Of a DNA stretch of 64,000 nucleotides, positions 1 to 8,683 are shown piece after piece. The notes under the pieces were generated by a model. The model searched no databases. It saw only the letters and a list, made by a program, of their open reading frames with translations, and was not told where the DNA came from. This DNA is from an uncultured Fimbriimonas sp. (GTDB lineage Bacteria; Armatimonadota; Fimbriimonadia; Fimbriimonadales; Fimbriimonadaceae): positions 1-64,000 of the forward strand of contig CAMFIS010000002.1 of NCBI GenBank assembly GCA_945952345.1, read 5' to 3'. Position numbers and translations under genes: made by a program. Numbering within the stretch: the stretch's first letter is position 1; every line of letters starts with the position of its first letter.

Positions 1-737
1 ATAAGATGATCGATCGACTTCTGCCTCTATTGAGCCCGGGCGATATCATCGTCGATGGCGGCAACTCTTACTGGGGCGATTCGATCCGACGAGCGGAGAA
101 GCTGCATGGCAACTCCGGTGTTCACCTCGTCGACCTTGGCACCAGCGGCGGGGTAGAGGGCGCTCGCAATGGCGCATGCTTTATGGTTGGTGGACATAAG
201 GATGCGCTCGACGTCCTCGAACCGATCCTTCTCGACCTCGCTCAACCAGGTGGCTACGTTCGCTGTGGCGGACCGGGCTCGGGTCACTTCGTGAAGCTCG
301 TTCATAACGGTATCGAGTTCGGCATGCTTCAGGCTATCGGCGAGGGCATGAATCTGATGGAGAAGTTCGACCAGCCGCTGCCGATCGATGGCATCTTGTC
401 TTGCTGGCAGAACGGATCGGTCATTCGTTCGTGGCTGATCGACCTCATGAAAGAGCAGTTCGCCGAGCAGGGGGGGCTTACCGTTCCAGGCTATATCGAG
501 GACACCGGCGAAGTGAACTGGCTCATCGGCGACGCGATGCGAATGGAGGTCCCGGTTCCCGTTATTGCTCAATCGGTGATGCAACTCTTCACCAGCCGCG
601 ACGATAAGAAGGATTGGGCCAAGGCTATCGCGATGATGCGGCACGGCTTTGGCGGGCATCCGTTTGGACCGAAGCCGGAATTGCAGGAGGATCGTCAGGT
701 GAGCCGAGTCGGGGATATTTGGAAACCGGAGAAATAG
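1..737 (+). CDS. gnd: 6-phosphogluconate dehydrogenase, decarboxylating (3' part, cut by window start)
   Basis: Oxidises and decarboxylates 6-phosphogluconate to ribulose 5-phosphate in the cytosolic oxidative pentose phosphate pathway. The frame is open to the left edge, so the NAD(P)-binding Rossmann start is outside the window. Visible motifs are the loop DGGNSYWGDS (about residue 18 of the visible part), the substrate-binding GTSGGVEGARNG (about 45) and the catalytic helix KLVHNGIEFGML (about 98). The C-terminal all-helical part is short, as in the roughly 300-residue GndA/YqeC form, so about 55 residues are probably missing. Cofactor preference cannot be judged without the N-terminus. 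The family call is secure from the three motifs. Confidence 0.95.
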   Translation, partial: KMIDRLLPLLSPGDIIVDGGNSYWGDSIRRAEKLHGNSGVHLVDLGTSGGVEGARNGACFMVGGHKDALDVLEPILLDLAQPGGYVRCGGPGSGHFVKLVHNGIEFGMLQAIGEGMNLMEKFDQPLPIDGILSCWQNGSVIRSWLIDLMKEQFAEQGGLTVPGYIEDTGEVNWLIGDAMRMEVPVPVIAQSVMQLFTSRDDKKDWAKAIAMMRHGFGGHPFGPKPELQEDRQVSRVGDIWKPEK

Positions 738-752
738 GATTCAGCGTTCGGG

Positions 753-883
753 CTTCAGGATTCAGTTTAGATTCAAATGTGCGCGAAAACTCCGTTGCTA
801 TTTGAGTTATAATATTGTTCAGTGAAACACATAAATGGTGGTCGACATTCTGTGAAGTGTTGATCCGAAACTGAATCCTGAAG
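753..883. repeat. 16-bp perfect inverted repeat around an AT-rich spacer
   Basis: CTTCAGGATTCAGTTT (753-768) is matched exactly by its reverse complement at 868-883, with about 99 bp between. A third GGATTCAG lies at 738-745, right after the gnd stop. A related string, CCTGAATCCTGAATACTGA, occurs at 31894-31912, also intergenic. The spacer is AT-rich and holds no gene. It may be a decayed dispersed repeat; there is no T-run that would make it a terminator. Confidence 0.6.
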
Positions 884-926
884 TCTGATTCCTGGAGCCT
901 CCTGCCAGGTACCCTAACTCGTAGCC

Positions 927-1970
927 ATGGCCGTCACGTTCCGCTCGGAAGTTCGTACGCTGCAAAAGCTCTACCCCCTCACCATTAGCCGGGGGACGAT
1001 GGCGAGTTCCGACAACCTATTCGTTTCGCTTTCGGATGGGATCCACACCGGAATCGGCGAGCTATCCCCCGCGACCGGAAAGTCGTGGACCGCTGAACGT
1101 GGTCAGTCGCAACTCGAGGCCTTTGTTGCGAATCAAGACCTAGCGAACCTCAATCCCCACGACCTTTGGCAAGCCATGAAGGATGCGGAAGTCGATCCGC
1201 CCGCCATGGCCGCGCTCGACGTCGCGCTCTGGGACCTCCTCGCTAAACAAGCAGGCATGCCCTTGTACACGTTCCTCGGATTGCCGAGACGCGCGGTTCC
1301 CACCAGCGTCACAATCGGTATCAATCCGCCCGAGTTAACCGCCGAACGAGTGCCACGAATCCTCGATGCCACCAAAGCGAAGTGTCTGAAAATCAAACTC
1401 GGATCGCCAGATGGCCGAGACCACGACAAGGAGCATTTCCTCGCAGCCAAGCAAGCGGCAGAACCGTATGGCGCCAAGCTTCGTGTGGATGCCAACGGTG
1501 GTTGGACGGTGGCAGAAGCGATTCAGATGATTGCCTGGCTGGCCGAACGCGGCGTCGATTATGTGGAGCAGCCCCTGGCCGAGGGACAAGAAGCGGGACT
1601 GCCCGAGGTCTTTGCGAATCGAAAGCTGCCTATCTTCATCGATGAGTCCTGCCGATTCTCGACCGACATCCCGCAATGGGCCCGATACACAGACGGTATC
1701 AATCTTAAGCTCATGAAGTGCGGCGGTATTACTGAAGCCCTCCGAATTGTGGCGACGGCCCGTGCCTTTGGCCTCCAGACCATGATTGGGTGCATGAGCG
1801 AATCCAGCGTGGCAATATCCGCTGGCGCGGCCATGGGAGCTTTGTTCGATTACATCGATCTCGATAGCCATACCAATCTCAACCCGGACCCTGCCTCGGG
1901 TGCCCAAATGATCGATGGGGTTGTTCTTCCCACCGACCGTCCTGGCCACGGAGCCTCGCTGAATGCTTGA
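927..1970 (+). CDS. Enolase-superfamily dipeptide epimerase / N-acetyl-D-glutamate racemase (DgcA-like)
   Basis: A 347-residue member of the muconate lactonising enzyme subgroup. The acid-base pair is visible: the KIK motif (K157) and K261 in NLKLMKCGG; the Mg ligands are D188 (RVDANGGW), E214 (YVEQPL) and D239 (IDESC). These are the marks of Ala-D/L-Glu epimerases (YkfB/YcjG). The next gene, a DUF1611 protein, overlaps it by 8 bp, and this pair matches the published DgcA-DgcN arrangement in which D-glutamate is N-acetylated and the product racemised. Either a muropeptide-recycling dipeptide epimerase or an N-acetyl-D-Glu racemase fits; the pairing favours the second. The start is the first ATG with the full N-terminal capping domain behind it. 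Confidence 0.85.
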   Translation: MAVTFRSEVRTLQKLYPLTISRGTMASSDNLFVSLSDGIHTGIGELSPATGKSWTAERGQSQLEAFVANQDLANLNPHDLWQAMKDAEVDPPAMAALDVALWDLLAKQAGMPLYTFLGLPRRAVPTSVTIGINPPELTAERVPRILDATKAKCLKIKLGSPDGRDHDKEHFLAAKQAAEPYGAKLRVDANGGWTVAEAIQMIAWLAERGVDYVEQPLAEGQEAGLPEVFANRKLPIFIDESCRFSTDIPQWARYTDGINLKLMKCGGITEALRIVATARAFGLQTMIGCMSESSVAISAGAAMGALFDYIDLDSHTNLNPDPASGAQMIDGVVLPTDRPGHGASLNA

Positions 1971-2991
1971 CCCACAAACGCCGCTGGCCATTTATTTGGA
2001 GGGCGCGCTCGGGCTAGATATCGGCAAGATGGGCTACGGCATTCTCCGCTACTCGCCAAATCCCGTGGTGTGCGTGATTGACTCGGCTCACGCCGGCAAG
2101 ACCGTGGCGGACGTCGTCCAAAGTCCGCGCAATGCACCTGTCGTCGCCACTCTCGACGAAGCAATGGCAATGGGTGCAAAAGCCCTTGTTTTGGGAACGG
2201 CTCCTCCTGGCGGCAACATTCCCTCCGAATGGAGGCCGGTCATCGCGAGCGCGGTTGCGAATGGACTTTCCATCCTGAACGGATTGCACGAAGCTCTGGC
2301 TTCGCAATTTCCTGGGCTGGCACCTGGCCAGGTCATTTGGGATATTCGTCAAGAACCGAAGGACCTGAGTCCAGGAACAGGCGCGGCCAGGTTCCTAACC
2401 AATCGACGCATTCTCATGGTGGGAACCGACATGGCTGTCGGAAAGATGACGGCGGGACTGGAACTCCAAAAAGCGGCGATCACGCGAGGACTGAACACGG
2501 CATTTCTCGCCACGGGCCAAATTGGCATCACGATTACTGGAGCCGGTATCCCTCTCGATGCTGTACGAGTGGACTATGCCTCAGGATCCATCGAGCAGGA
2601 AACCTTGAAATACAAAGATAAGGATTGGATCATCGTCGAGGGACAAGGTTCGCTGGTCCACCCGGGCTCGACCGCGACTCTGCCCCTGCTCAGAGGATCG
2701 ATGCCGACCGATCTCATCCTGTGTCACCGGGGAGAGCAGACACACTTGAAGCGAATCAAGGACATCCCAATCCCGCCACTTGGAGACTTGATTCGACTCT
2801 ACGAAGACTTGGCTACGGTTGGCGGAACCTTTCCCGCTGCCAAGGTGCGAGGCATCGCCCTCAACACTGGGCACATGGATGACGACGGGGCACGCCAAGA
2901 AATCCAGCGTCTGCATTCCGAGACAGGATTGACCGTTTGCGATCCTGTTCGCAACGGGGCCGATGCGCTCGTCGATGCGATCTTAGGCTAA
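1963..2991 (+). CDS. DUF1611 P-loop protein, DgcN-like (D-glutamate N-acetyltransferase candidate)
   Basis: A 342-residue DUF1611 protein with an N-terminal Rossmann-like half and a C-terminal P-loop half. The P-loop is GTDMAVGKMT (about residues 154-163), and a DWIIVEGQGSLVHPG segment near 223 resembles the nucleotide-binding region of dethiobiotin synthetase-like proteins. DgcN-type members of this family have been described as acetylating D-glutamate before DgcA racemises the product. The ATG overlaps the epimerase stop by 8 bp, so translation is probably coupled. Its stop region also overlaps the convergent aminotransferase gene by 9 bp. Family assignment is firm; the substrate is inferred from the partner gene. 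Confidence 0.8.
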   Translation: MLDPQTPLAIYLEGALGLDIGKMGYGILRYSPNPVVCVIDSAHAGKTVADVVQSPRNAPVVATLDEAMAMGAKALVLGTAPPGGNIPSEWRPVIASAVANGLSILNGLHEALASQFPGLAPGQVIWDIRQEPKDLSPGTGAARFLTNRRILMVGTDMAVGKMTAGLELQKAAITRGLNTAFLATGQIGITITGAGIPLDAVRVDYASGSIEQETLKYKDKDWIIVEGQGSLVHPGSTATLPLLRGSMPTDLILCHRGEQTHLKRIKDIPIPPLGDLIRLYEDLATVGGTFPAAKVRGIALNTGHMDDDGARQEIQRLHSETGLTVCDPVRNGADALVDAILG

Positions 2992-4128
2992 GGCCTTGAT
3001 CGCATCGAGAAGAAGCTCGAGTTCGGCTTGCGTGGTGTATCCCTGCACTGAGACCCGCATCACTGAACCTTCGGCGTACGTCCAGACCGGGATTTCGATG
3101 TTGAATTGGTTCATCAAGTAATCCTTCAGTTCTTGCCCAAGCTTGTCTTTGACGATGACGGCGGCCATCTGCTTTTGCATGTCGCCGTTCGTTGGGTACC
3201 AAGCCCTCACGTTGGGAAGTTTCTCCAGTTCATCCTTCACCCAATGCACCATCGATTGGCAGCGAGTTCGCACAGAATCCCAGTCATGATCCTTTTGGAA
3301 TTGGATGGCGTCGGTGATGGCGAGGTACGAAGCAGGGTCACTGGTTCCTTGCCACTGCAATTCGTCCACAAACGGGTCTTCCGATGACATTTCGTTGTTG
3401 CCACCCCAACTCACGACCAGCGGCTCCAGAAGATGCTTCTTGTCCGATTTGGAGTAGAGAAAGCCAGCGCCCTTGGGAGCGCAAAGCCACTTGTGGCAGT
3501 TACCGGTGTAGAAGTCGAAGGGGGAATCCTCAAGGTGAAGTGGGATTTGACCGGCACAGTGGGCGCCATCCACGACGGTGAGAATGCCTCGCTCCTTCGC
3601 GCGTCGGCATAGCTCTTCGGCCGGGAAAACGATTCCCGAAGGCGACGTGATGTGGCTGATGAAGAGCACCTTCGTTCGGTCCGAGACATGGCTCCAGATG
3701 GCTTCGACGATCTGTTCGTGCGATTCGATGGGATCGGGGATGGGAGCAATGACGTACTTCGCGCCGGTCTTGCCGCATACTTTGTTCCATGCTCGAGTGC
3801 AGGCTCCGTACTCGTGAGAGTTCGAGAGAATCTCATCACCAGGCTCAAATTTCAGCGATTGGCAGATCATGTTGACGCCGGTGGTCGCGTTAACCACCGG
3901 GACGATGTTGTCGCCCGCGCAGCCAACATAGGCCCCGAGAGCATCGCGCATCTTCTTGAGTTCGGGCCAAAGGTCTCGCACGAAAAAGCGCACTGGTTGC
4001 CGCTCCAATCGGAGCTGCCATTCCTGATACGCTGCGAAGACAGGTTTGGGACAAGCACCAAACGAACCGTGATTCAAAAATACGACATCTTCTTCGAGAA
4101 GGAATAGGCCGCGCAAAGACTCCGCCAT
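2983..4128 (-). CDS. Class V aminotransferase, isopenicillin N epimerase-like
   Basis: A PLP-dependent fold-type I enzyme of 381 residues. The N-terminus (FLNHGSFGACP) and the lysine in TGNCHKWLCAPKG (about K213), which should form the Schiff base, are typical of the isopenicillin N epimerase / cysteine desulfurase-like branch; the TVVDGAHCAGQ segment carries the aspartate that contacts the pyridine nitrogen. The frame continues upstream to an ATG at 4152, but a -10-like TACAAT (minus strand, 4138-4143) lies between the two, so the ATG at 4128 is chosen. The substrate cannot be told from sequence. Its 3' end interlocks with the DUF1611 gene. Confidence 0.85.
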   Translation of the reverse strand: MAESLRGLFLLEEDVVFLNHGSFGACPKPVFAAYQEWQLRLERQPVRFFVRDLWPELKKMRDALGAYVGCAGDNIVPVVNATTGVNMICQSLKFEPGDEILSNSHEYGACTRAWNKVCGKTGAKYVIAPIPDPIESHEQIVEAIWSHVSDRTKVLFISHITSPSGIVFPAEELCRRAKERGILTVVDGAHCAGQIPLHLEDSPFDFYTGNCHKWLCAPKGAGFLYSKSDKKHLLEPLVVSWGGNNEMSSEDPFVDELQWQGTSDPASYLAITDAIQFQKDHDWDSVRTRCQSMVHWVKDELEKLPNVRAWYPTNGDMQKQMAAVIVKDKLGQELKDYLMNQFNIEIPVWTYAEGSVMRVSVQGYTTQAELELLLDAIKALA

Positions 4129-4568
4129 GAATCTTCTATTGTATCCCGGCAAAAAAGTGGGCGTGGCAAAGGAAGTCAGATGCGCACGCCCTACTCTGGT
4201 CTCACGAACCTCGATATTTCGAGGAACGATTCATGATCTATCTCCGATGGGCCTTTTGACCACCGCATAATTACCTGAATTACTTACTTCCTGCGTGACA
4301 TCGCCGGTGGAGAAGTGGCGTTGAATCGGAGCCTTGTCGCGCGTTGAATTTTGCCCGAACGGGTCGACTTTGGCCGCCGATGCAATGAGAAGGACGAAGT
4401 CCAAACCGGAGCACCAAAACTGCTATTTTCGGCGCTTAGTGCAGTGCCTGGGCGAAAGAATTGTTCCCATCCGGTAGGACCCTATGTCCGCCGGTTAGGT
4501 TCAAATTGAGAACTTCTTCACGGTTTTTTAACTAGGATTCCCAAATTGGAAAACAAATTCCAAAAACA

Positions 4569-4599
4569 TTGCACACAAGAATATGATTTTTGTTATAAT
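4569..4599 (+). promoter_or_regulatory. Sigma70-type promoter of the LacI-pseudopilin cassette
   Basis: TTGCAC (4569-4574) and a perfect TATAAT (4594-4599) are 19 bp apart, slightly long. The predicted start site is about 30 bp before the regulator's ATG. The remaining 410 bp upstream (4153-4568) hold two short hairpins (GGGCGTG/CACGCCC near 4159-4190; CCTCGATATTTCGAGG near 4210) and no gene that I can support. Confidence 0.7.
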
Positions 4600-4604
4600 G
4601 CCTG

Positions 4605-4618
4605 ATACACCGGTATAC
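4605..4618. promoter_or_regulatory. Candidate LacI-family operator
   Basis: ATACACCGGTATAC is a near palindrome (10 of 14 positions symmetric) centred on CG, the usual form of LacI-family operators. It sits at the predicted transcription start of the LacI gene, where binding would give autoregulation. Inferred from shape and position only. Confidence 0.45.
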
Positions 4619-4639
4619 CAACGACGGTAAGGATTCGGA

Positions 4640-5671
4640 ATGGCAGTCACGATGCGCGATGTTGCGGCAAAGGCTGGGGTTACCCCCACCGTCGTTTCAC
4701 GCGTCTTGCACAACAAAGCCACTTCGGTGAGAGTGAGCCAAGCCACCGCCGAGCGGATCCGCACGATTGCCAAGGAAATGAACTATCGGGTCAATGTGAC
4801 GGCCCGTAACTTCCGCGATCAGCAAACCATGATGATCGGTGTCCTTCACGGCGTTGGTTTTGAGCGCCAACGACTTTCGGAAGGTAGTCGATATTTCGCT
4901 TGTCTGATGGATGGCATCGTCGACCGCGCCTTCCATTACGGCTACAGCGTCACCTTCTGCCCGGCTCTTATGGGGGATAATCCGGGCCAAGCCGTATCCG
5001 ATGGCCGATTCGACGGCCTCATTTGGTATAGCACGGACCTGACCGGGCGCAATACCGAGTTGATTCAGAACTGCCTATCCCCGCTGGTGGTCATCCACGC
5101 CAACGAAAGCTATTTCGAAGGCAAAGTGCCGACTGTCATTTGCGATAACTACGGTGGACTTTCGCAGGCGATCGACCATCTGACGGGACTTGGCCATCGG
5201 CATATCGGCTACGTTCTTGAGAACCGAGAGACGTTCTCCGAAGCTGTGGATCGAGCAAAGATTTTCAAAGACATTCTGGTTGAGAAGGGGCTTCCTTGCT
5301 GCGACGAAAGCATCATGCTCGCCGAAATTGGGCTCGATGGCCTGCGACGTCAGCTGCGAGAAACGGTTTGCACCGCCCTCATTACTTCGAGCGAAAAGCT
5401 CGCGGGCGAGCTACTTCATGAAGCACAAAAAGCTGGACTTCGAGTTCCCGAAGATTTGTCGATCGTAGGATTCGACTCCACGGAATATTGCGATGGCCTT
5501 ACGCCCAAACTCACTGCCATCAACCAGCCTTTGCAGCGTATGGGCTCGGCTGCCGTCGATCTCCTGATCGCCCAAGTCAACGATTTACCTTTGAGCAACA
5601 AGCATCTAGTCGTCCCCTGTGGATTCGATATTCGCGAATCTACCTCGACCATTAATCCAACGAAGAAATAA
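4640..5671 (+). CDS. LacI-family transcriptional regulator
   Basis: A 343-residue repressor. The helix-turn-helix MRDVAAKAGVTPTVVSRVLHN lies at about residues 5-25, followed by the hinge and a periplasmic-binding-protein-like sensor domain (for example GLGHRHIGYVLENRETF near 190 and LSIVGFDSTEYCDGLTPKLTAINQP near 273). Such sensors usually bind a sugar or nucleoside. The gene leads a tight cluster: a pseudopilin-like gene starts 2 bp after its stop, then two lipoprotein genes. The operator candidate just upstream suggests autoregulation. The effector cannot be read from sequence. Confidence 0.93.
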   Translation: MAVTMRDVAAKAGVTPTVVSRVLHNKATSVRVSQATAERIRTIAKEMNYRVNVTARNFRDQQTMMIGVLHGVGFERQRLSEGSRYFACLMDGIVDRAFHYGYSVTFCPALMGDNPGQAVSDGRFDGLIWYSTDLTGRNTELIQNCLSPLVVIHANESYFEGKVPTVICDNYGGLSQAIDHLTGLGHRHIGYVLENRETFSEAVDRAKIFKDILVEKGLPCCDESIMLAEIGLDGLRRQLRETVCTALITSSEKLAGELLHEAQKAGLRVPEDLSIVGFDSTEYCDGLTPKLTAINQPLQRMGSAAVDLLIAQVNDLPLSNKHLVVPCGFDIRESTSTINPTKK

Positions 5672-5673
5672 TC

Positions 5674-6558
5674 ATGAAACGTAGAGGTTTCACACTTATC
5701 GAACTCCTAGTCGTCATTGCGATCATCGCTATTCTAGCGGCGATTCTTTTCCCTGTTTTTGCTCAAGCTAAAGTCGCCGCCAAGAAAGCCGCCGACGTCA
5801 GCAATCAGAAGCAGATTACGCTCGGTCATCTTATGTACGCAAGCGACTACGATGACTACTTCTGCCGCAACTGGTACGTCAATACCGACGCTGGTGGCAA
5901 CTGGAAAGAAGACATCAACTGGGGCAAAGCCATTCTTCCGTACGTCAAATCCGGCAAGGCTTCGCTTTACGATGTCATCGGTGGCATCTTCCAAACTCCG
6001 GGAACTCCATACGATCGCGGCTATGCCGTTCATGACCAAATCATGCCGTCGTGCGTTGCGAACTGGGGTAACCGAACCTGTACTGGTAACGGAACCGTCG
6101 CGAACTCGGCCGGTAACGCGTCGGTATCGCAAACAGCTATCGGCAACTTGACCGCCAAACTGATTGTCACCACCACGGGTGTGAACCCAACGTGGGGCGA
6201 GCATGGCGCACCAGGATCCAACATGGACTCCTCGTGGTGGTGGTGGGGCGCTCAAACCGCCAAGTACGATCCAGGCACGAAGACCTGTCCGACCTCGGGC
6301 TGGCCGCCGGTCGTCTACGGCGCAAATGCTGGCTTCCGCTGCTATAACGCCGATACCACCGACTGGCCCTACTGGTCCATGCCTCGATTCCGGTTTGCTG
6401 AAGGCGCGAACGTTGGCTATGCCGACGGTCACGCTCACTTCCAGAGAGCTGAGAACTTCAACTGGTGCACGATGATGTACGTCGACGGTCTGTATCCGAA
6501 CGATACGTGGACTTTCGATCCAGGCAACTTCTGCGCACCGTTCGCTGGCCTGAAATAA
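5674..6558 (+). CDS. Secreted protein with prepilin-type N-terminus and H-X9-DG-like C-terminus (DUF1559-like)
   Basis: A 294-residue protein. MKRRGFTLIELLVVIAIIA is a type IV prepilin/pseudopilin signal: prepilin peptidase should cut between G5 and F6, leaving the E at position +5. The hydrophobic helix continues to about residue 28, then FPVFAQAKVAAKKA begins a globular Trp- and Gly-rich domain. Near the C-terminus ANVGYADGHAHF resembles the conserved tail of the DUF1559 pseudopilins abundant in Planctomycetes and Armatimonadota. The gene starts 2 bp after the LacI stop and is very similar in its first 90 residues to the protein at 59898. The role is unknown; surface display or carbohydrate capture has been suggested for relatives. 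No pilus assembly gene is nearby. Confidence 0.88.
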   Translation: MKRRGFTLIELLVVIAIIAILAAILFPVFAQAKVAAKKAADVSNQKQITLGHLMYASDYDDYFCRNWYVNTDAGGNWKEDINWGKAILPYVKSGKASLYDVIGGIFQTPGTPYDRGYAVHDQIMPSCVANWGNRTCTGNGTVANSAGNASVSQTAIGNLTAKLIVTTTGVNPTWGEHGAPGSNMDSSWWWWGAQTAKYDPGTKTCPTSGWPPVVYGANAGFRCYNADTTDWPYWSMPRFRFAEGANVGYADGHAHFQRAENFNWCTMMYVDGLYPNDTWTFDPGNFCAPFAGLK

Positions 6559-6560
6559 GC

Positions 6561-6782
6561 ATGAAGAAAGCAATTCTCGGTCTCATTTCACTTTCGGTGG
6601 TCCTCGGATGTTCATCCGGGGACACGCCGGGTCCGGTCGACCCGACGGCAGGAAACAAGGAAGCCCAAGCAAAGAAGACGGAGGAAATGATGAACAACAT
6701 TCCGCCTGAATTTCGCGACAGGGCAAAGCAATCGGCGGGTCAATCCGGCGATCAGCGATTCCAGCGTCCTCCCGGAAAGTAA
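6561..6782 (+). CDS. Small lipoprotein of the pseudopilin cassette
   Basis: A 73-residue protein that begins 2 bp after the pseudopilin stop. MKKAILGLISLSVVLGC is a lipoprotein signal with lipobox VVLGC and lipidation at C17. The mature part is polar, with a Lys/Glu/Met segment (AKKTEEMMNNIPPEF) and a Gln/Gly/Pro-rich tail. The gene at 60887 has the same position behind the second pseudopilin, the same length, a lipobox and a KKMKDVM segment, so the two look paralogous. The frame is open further upstream, but the lipoprotein signal fixes this start. Function unknown. Confidence 0.8.
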   Translation: MKKAILGLISLSVVLGCSSGDTPGPVDPTAGNKEAQAKKTEEMMNNIPPEFRDRAKQSAGQSGDQRFQRPPGK

Positions 6783-6785
6783 ATC

Positions 6786-7226
6786 ATGGCTAGCATTCGA
6801 GTTAGCCGTGTTGTGATCGGAATTTTGGCAACCCAGCTTGTACTGGGTTGCCAAAAGCCTGAGGAAGATGGACTTGGCGTTGCCAAGGGACCTACTGTGC
6901 CTGCCTCGCTCGATCATCCAGCCGACATGGCGGGTAGTTGGCAAGAGGCTAAGGGGAAGCAGATCGTCGATCTCAATACCGATGGATCGTGCGTAATCCA
7001 CCAAAAGGTGTCGCTTGGAGCGGAAGTTACAAAGGGTGCGGCGCTGGATTCGATGCAGAAGATTCCATGTAAGTGGGGTACGAAGGACGGAAAGTTCTAC
7101 TTCACGGACATCAACGGTTCGCCGCCCTTGTCTTACGAGTACAAGTTGGAAGGCGATAAGATTTCGATGTCTGGCCCAGGCACAAAACTAACCTATTCTC
7201 GAGTCGTTGAGAAGAAGAAGAGCTGA
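6786..7226 (+). CDS. Lipoprotein of unknown function
   Basis: A 146-residue lipoprotein with lipobox LVLGC (Cys at about 22). The mature part (DMAGSWQEAKGKQIVDLNTDGSCVIHQ, then GKFYFTDINGS and a YEYKLEGDKISMSG motif) looks like a small beta-barrel of the type found in lipocalin-like 'DUF' proteins that begin with a GxW motif: the protein scores strand-forming alternation throughout. It starts 3 bp after the preceding lipoprotein gene and is the last gene before a strong terminator, so it belongs to the LacI cassette. The second cassette has no counterpart. Confidence 0.8.
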   Translation: MASIRVSRVVIGILATQLVLGCQKPEEDGLGVAKGPTVPASLDHPADMAGSWQEAKGKQIVDLNTDGSCVIHQKVSLGAEVTKGAALDSMQKIPCKWGTKDGKFYFTDINGSPPLSYEYKLEGDKISMSGPGTKLTYSRVVEKKKS

Positions 7227-7242
7227 GGAGAATCAGCTAATC

Positions 7243-7281
7243 GGAACACTGGCGTGCACGATTCGCCAGTGTTCCTTTTTT
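7243..7281 (+). terminator. Rho-independent terminator of the LacI-pseudopilin operon
   Basis: A perfect 12-bp stem, GGAACACTGGCG (7243-7254) with CGCCAGTGTTCC (7264-7275), a 9-nt loop and a run of six T. It closes the four-gene operon and separates it from the convergent metK gene. The stem contains the AACACTGG/CCAGTGTT core that is also found in the dispersed palindromic repeats of this window. Confidence 0.93.
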
Positions 7282-7288
7282 GTTGGCT

Positions 7289-8428
7289 CTACGAGAGCGA
7301 ACTTGCCGCGGCAGTGGATTCCCACGGGAATGCCGGGTTGCCGAAGTGGCCATTCTTGGCAGTTGGGAGATACTTCGTGTTCAGCAAGTCGAGCGTCTTG
7401 ATGATGCCCGCCGGTGAAAGGTCGAAGTTCTTTTTAATGCGCGCGGCAATCTCGTCTGGGTCGATGGTCTCGGTGCCGAATGTGTCCACGTTGATGGCGA
7501 CCGGTTGGGCCACGCCGATCGCGTAGGCCAACTGAATCACACATCGGCCGGCCAGACCGGCGGATACAACATTCTTGGCGAGGTACCGAGCCACGTAGGC
7601 TGCCGAACGGTCGACCTTTGTCGGATCCTTGCCGCTGAAAGCGCCGCCGCCGTGCGGCGCCATTCCGCCGTAAGTGTCCACGATGATCTTTCGTCCGGTA
7701 AGTCCGGTGTCGCCCGCAGGGCCACCCGTTACAAATCGACCCGTCGGATTGATATGGAAGGTGATGTCGCTGTTTCGATACTGCTTGTACTCATCCAGGA
7801 CTGGCTCGACGATGTATTGGATCACTCGTCTTCGGATCTCTTCCTGGGGAATCTCGTTATTGAGCGAGTCGACGTCGTCGTGCTGATGGCTGACGACCAC
7901 GGTGTCGATCGTCTTCGGCATTCCGTTCTCGTAAATGACGGAGACCTGGCTCTTGGCGTCGGGCCGCAATCCGAGGCCGGGATTGCTTCGTCGAACCTCA
8001 ACCGCCTTTCGCATGATCGCATGGGAAATTGCGATCGGGAGCGGCATCAATTCGGATGTTTCGTTGGTGGCGTAACCGAACATCATGCCTTGGTCGCCCG
8101 CACCGCCGGTGTCTACTCCCATCGCGATATCGTTTGATTGGCCCTGGATGGCAACCAGCACGCCACAATTGTCGCCATCGAAACCAACCGCGGTGTTCGT
8201 ATATCCGATCGCCTTGATCGTTTCTCGAACGACTTCTTGGACGTTGACATAGGCGTTGGTGGTGACCTCGCCCGAGACCACGGCAACACCATGGGCCAGC
8301 ATCGTTTCTACAGCCACGCGGGACCTGGGGTCCTGCTTCAAAAATTCATCAAGAAGTGCGTCCGAGATTTGGTCGGCAACCTTGTCGGGGTGACCAATAC
8401 TCACGCTCTCGGAAGTATAAATCTTCAT
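7289..8428 (-). CDS. metK: S-adenosylmethionine synthase
   Basis: Makes S-adenosylmethionine from methionine and ATP in the cytosol. The 379-residue length is normal. Visible signatures include [17 protein letters not shown] near the N-terminus (catalytic His and Mg-binding Asp), [12 protein letters not shown] (about 112-123) and the phosphate-binding [19 protein letters not shown] (about 258-276). The ATG is preceded by a purine stretch (GGTTGAAAG). The 120 bp beyond the start contain no recognisable SAM riboswitch. It is transcribed alone, convergent with the LacI operon and divergent from the PEP-CTERM gene. Confidence 0.98.
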   Translation of the reverse strand: MKIYTSESVSIGHPDKVADQISDALLDEFLKQDPRSRVAVETMLAHGVAVVSGEVTTNAYVNVQEVVRETIKAIGYTNTAVGFDGDNCGVLVAIQGQSNDIAMGVDTGGAGDQGMMFGYATNETSELMPLPIAISHAIMRKAVEVRRSNPGLGLRPDAKSQVSVIYENGMPKTIDTVVVSHQHDDVDSLNNEIPQEEIRRRVIQYIVEPVLDEYKQYRNSDITFHINPTGRFVTGGPAGDTGLTGRKIIVDTYGGMAPHGGGAFSGKDPTKVDRSAAYVARYLAKNVVSAGLAGRCVIQLAYAIGVAQPVAINVDTFGTETIDPDEIAARIKKNFDLSPAGIIKTLDLLNTKYLPTAKNGHFGNPAFPWESTAAASSLS

Positions 8429-8550
8429 CTTTCAACCTAAAATGGTACCCCTTTACTCCGCGCATGCGCCCAGATAGCATTAAGGCTAGGTGTATTGCGG
8501 GGACATTGGCACGTTGAAATTGCCGCCTGACTGGGCGATTGTATGCAGGG

Positions 8551-8663
8551 GTGGCACTGGTAAAGACATCTGTGACGCAGGAACTGGGATTTACCAGTGT
8601 TAATTCTTGACTGGCCAGAACACTGATAACTCGAAGCTTCGCAGATGTCGCTGTCCGAGCCAC
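8551..8663. repeat. Mosaic palindromic repeat, copy 1
   Basis: Starts with GTGGCACTGG and ends with GCCAC. The left module is a perfect 10-bp stem, CACTGGTAAA (8555-8564) with TTTACCAGTG (8590-8599). The right module begins AACACTGATAACTCG and is degenerate. The left half is nearly identical to the copy at 47652. It lies between divergent metK and the PEP-CTERM gene. Confidence 0.8.
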
Positions 8664-8683
8664 ACCTAAATTAGCCTTCCTGT

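Noticed and set aside
4153..4560. Structured RNA or riboswitch upstream of the LacI gene
   Set aside because: Small hairpins are present but no known motif; probably just long regulatory DNA or decayed sequence.
8429..8550. SAM riboswitch in front of metK
   Set aside because: I looked on the minus strand for SAM-I, SAM-II and similar core patterns and found none; the space is short and partly filled by a palindromic repeat.
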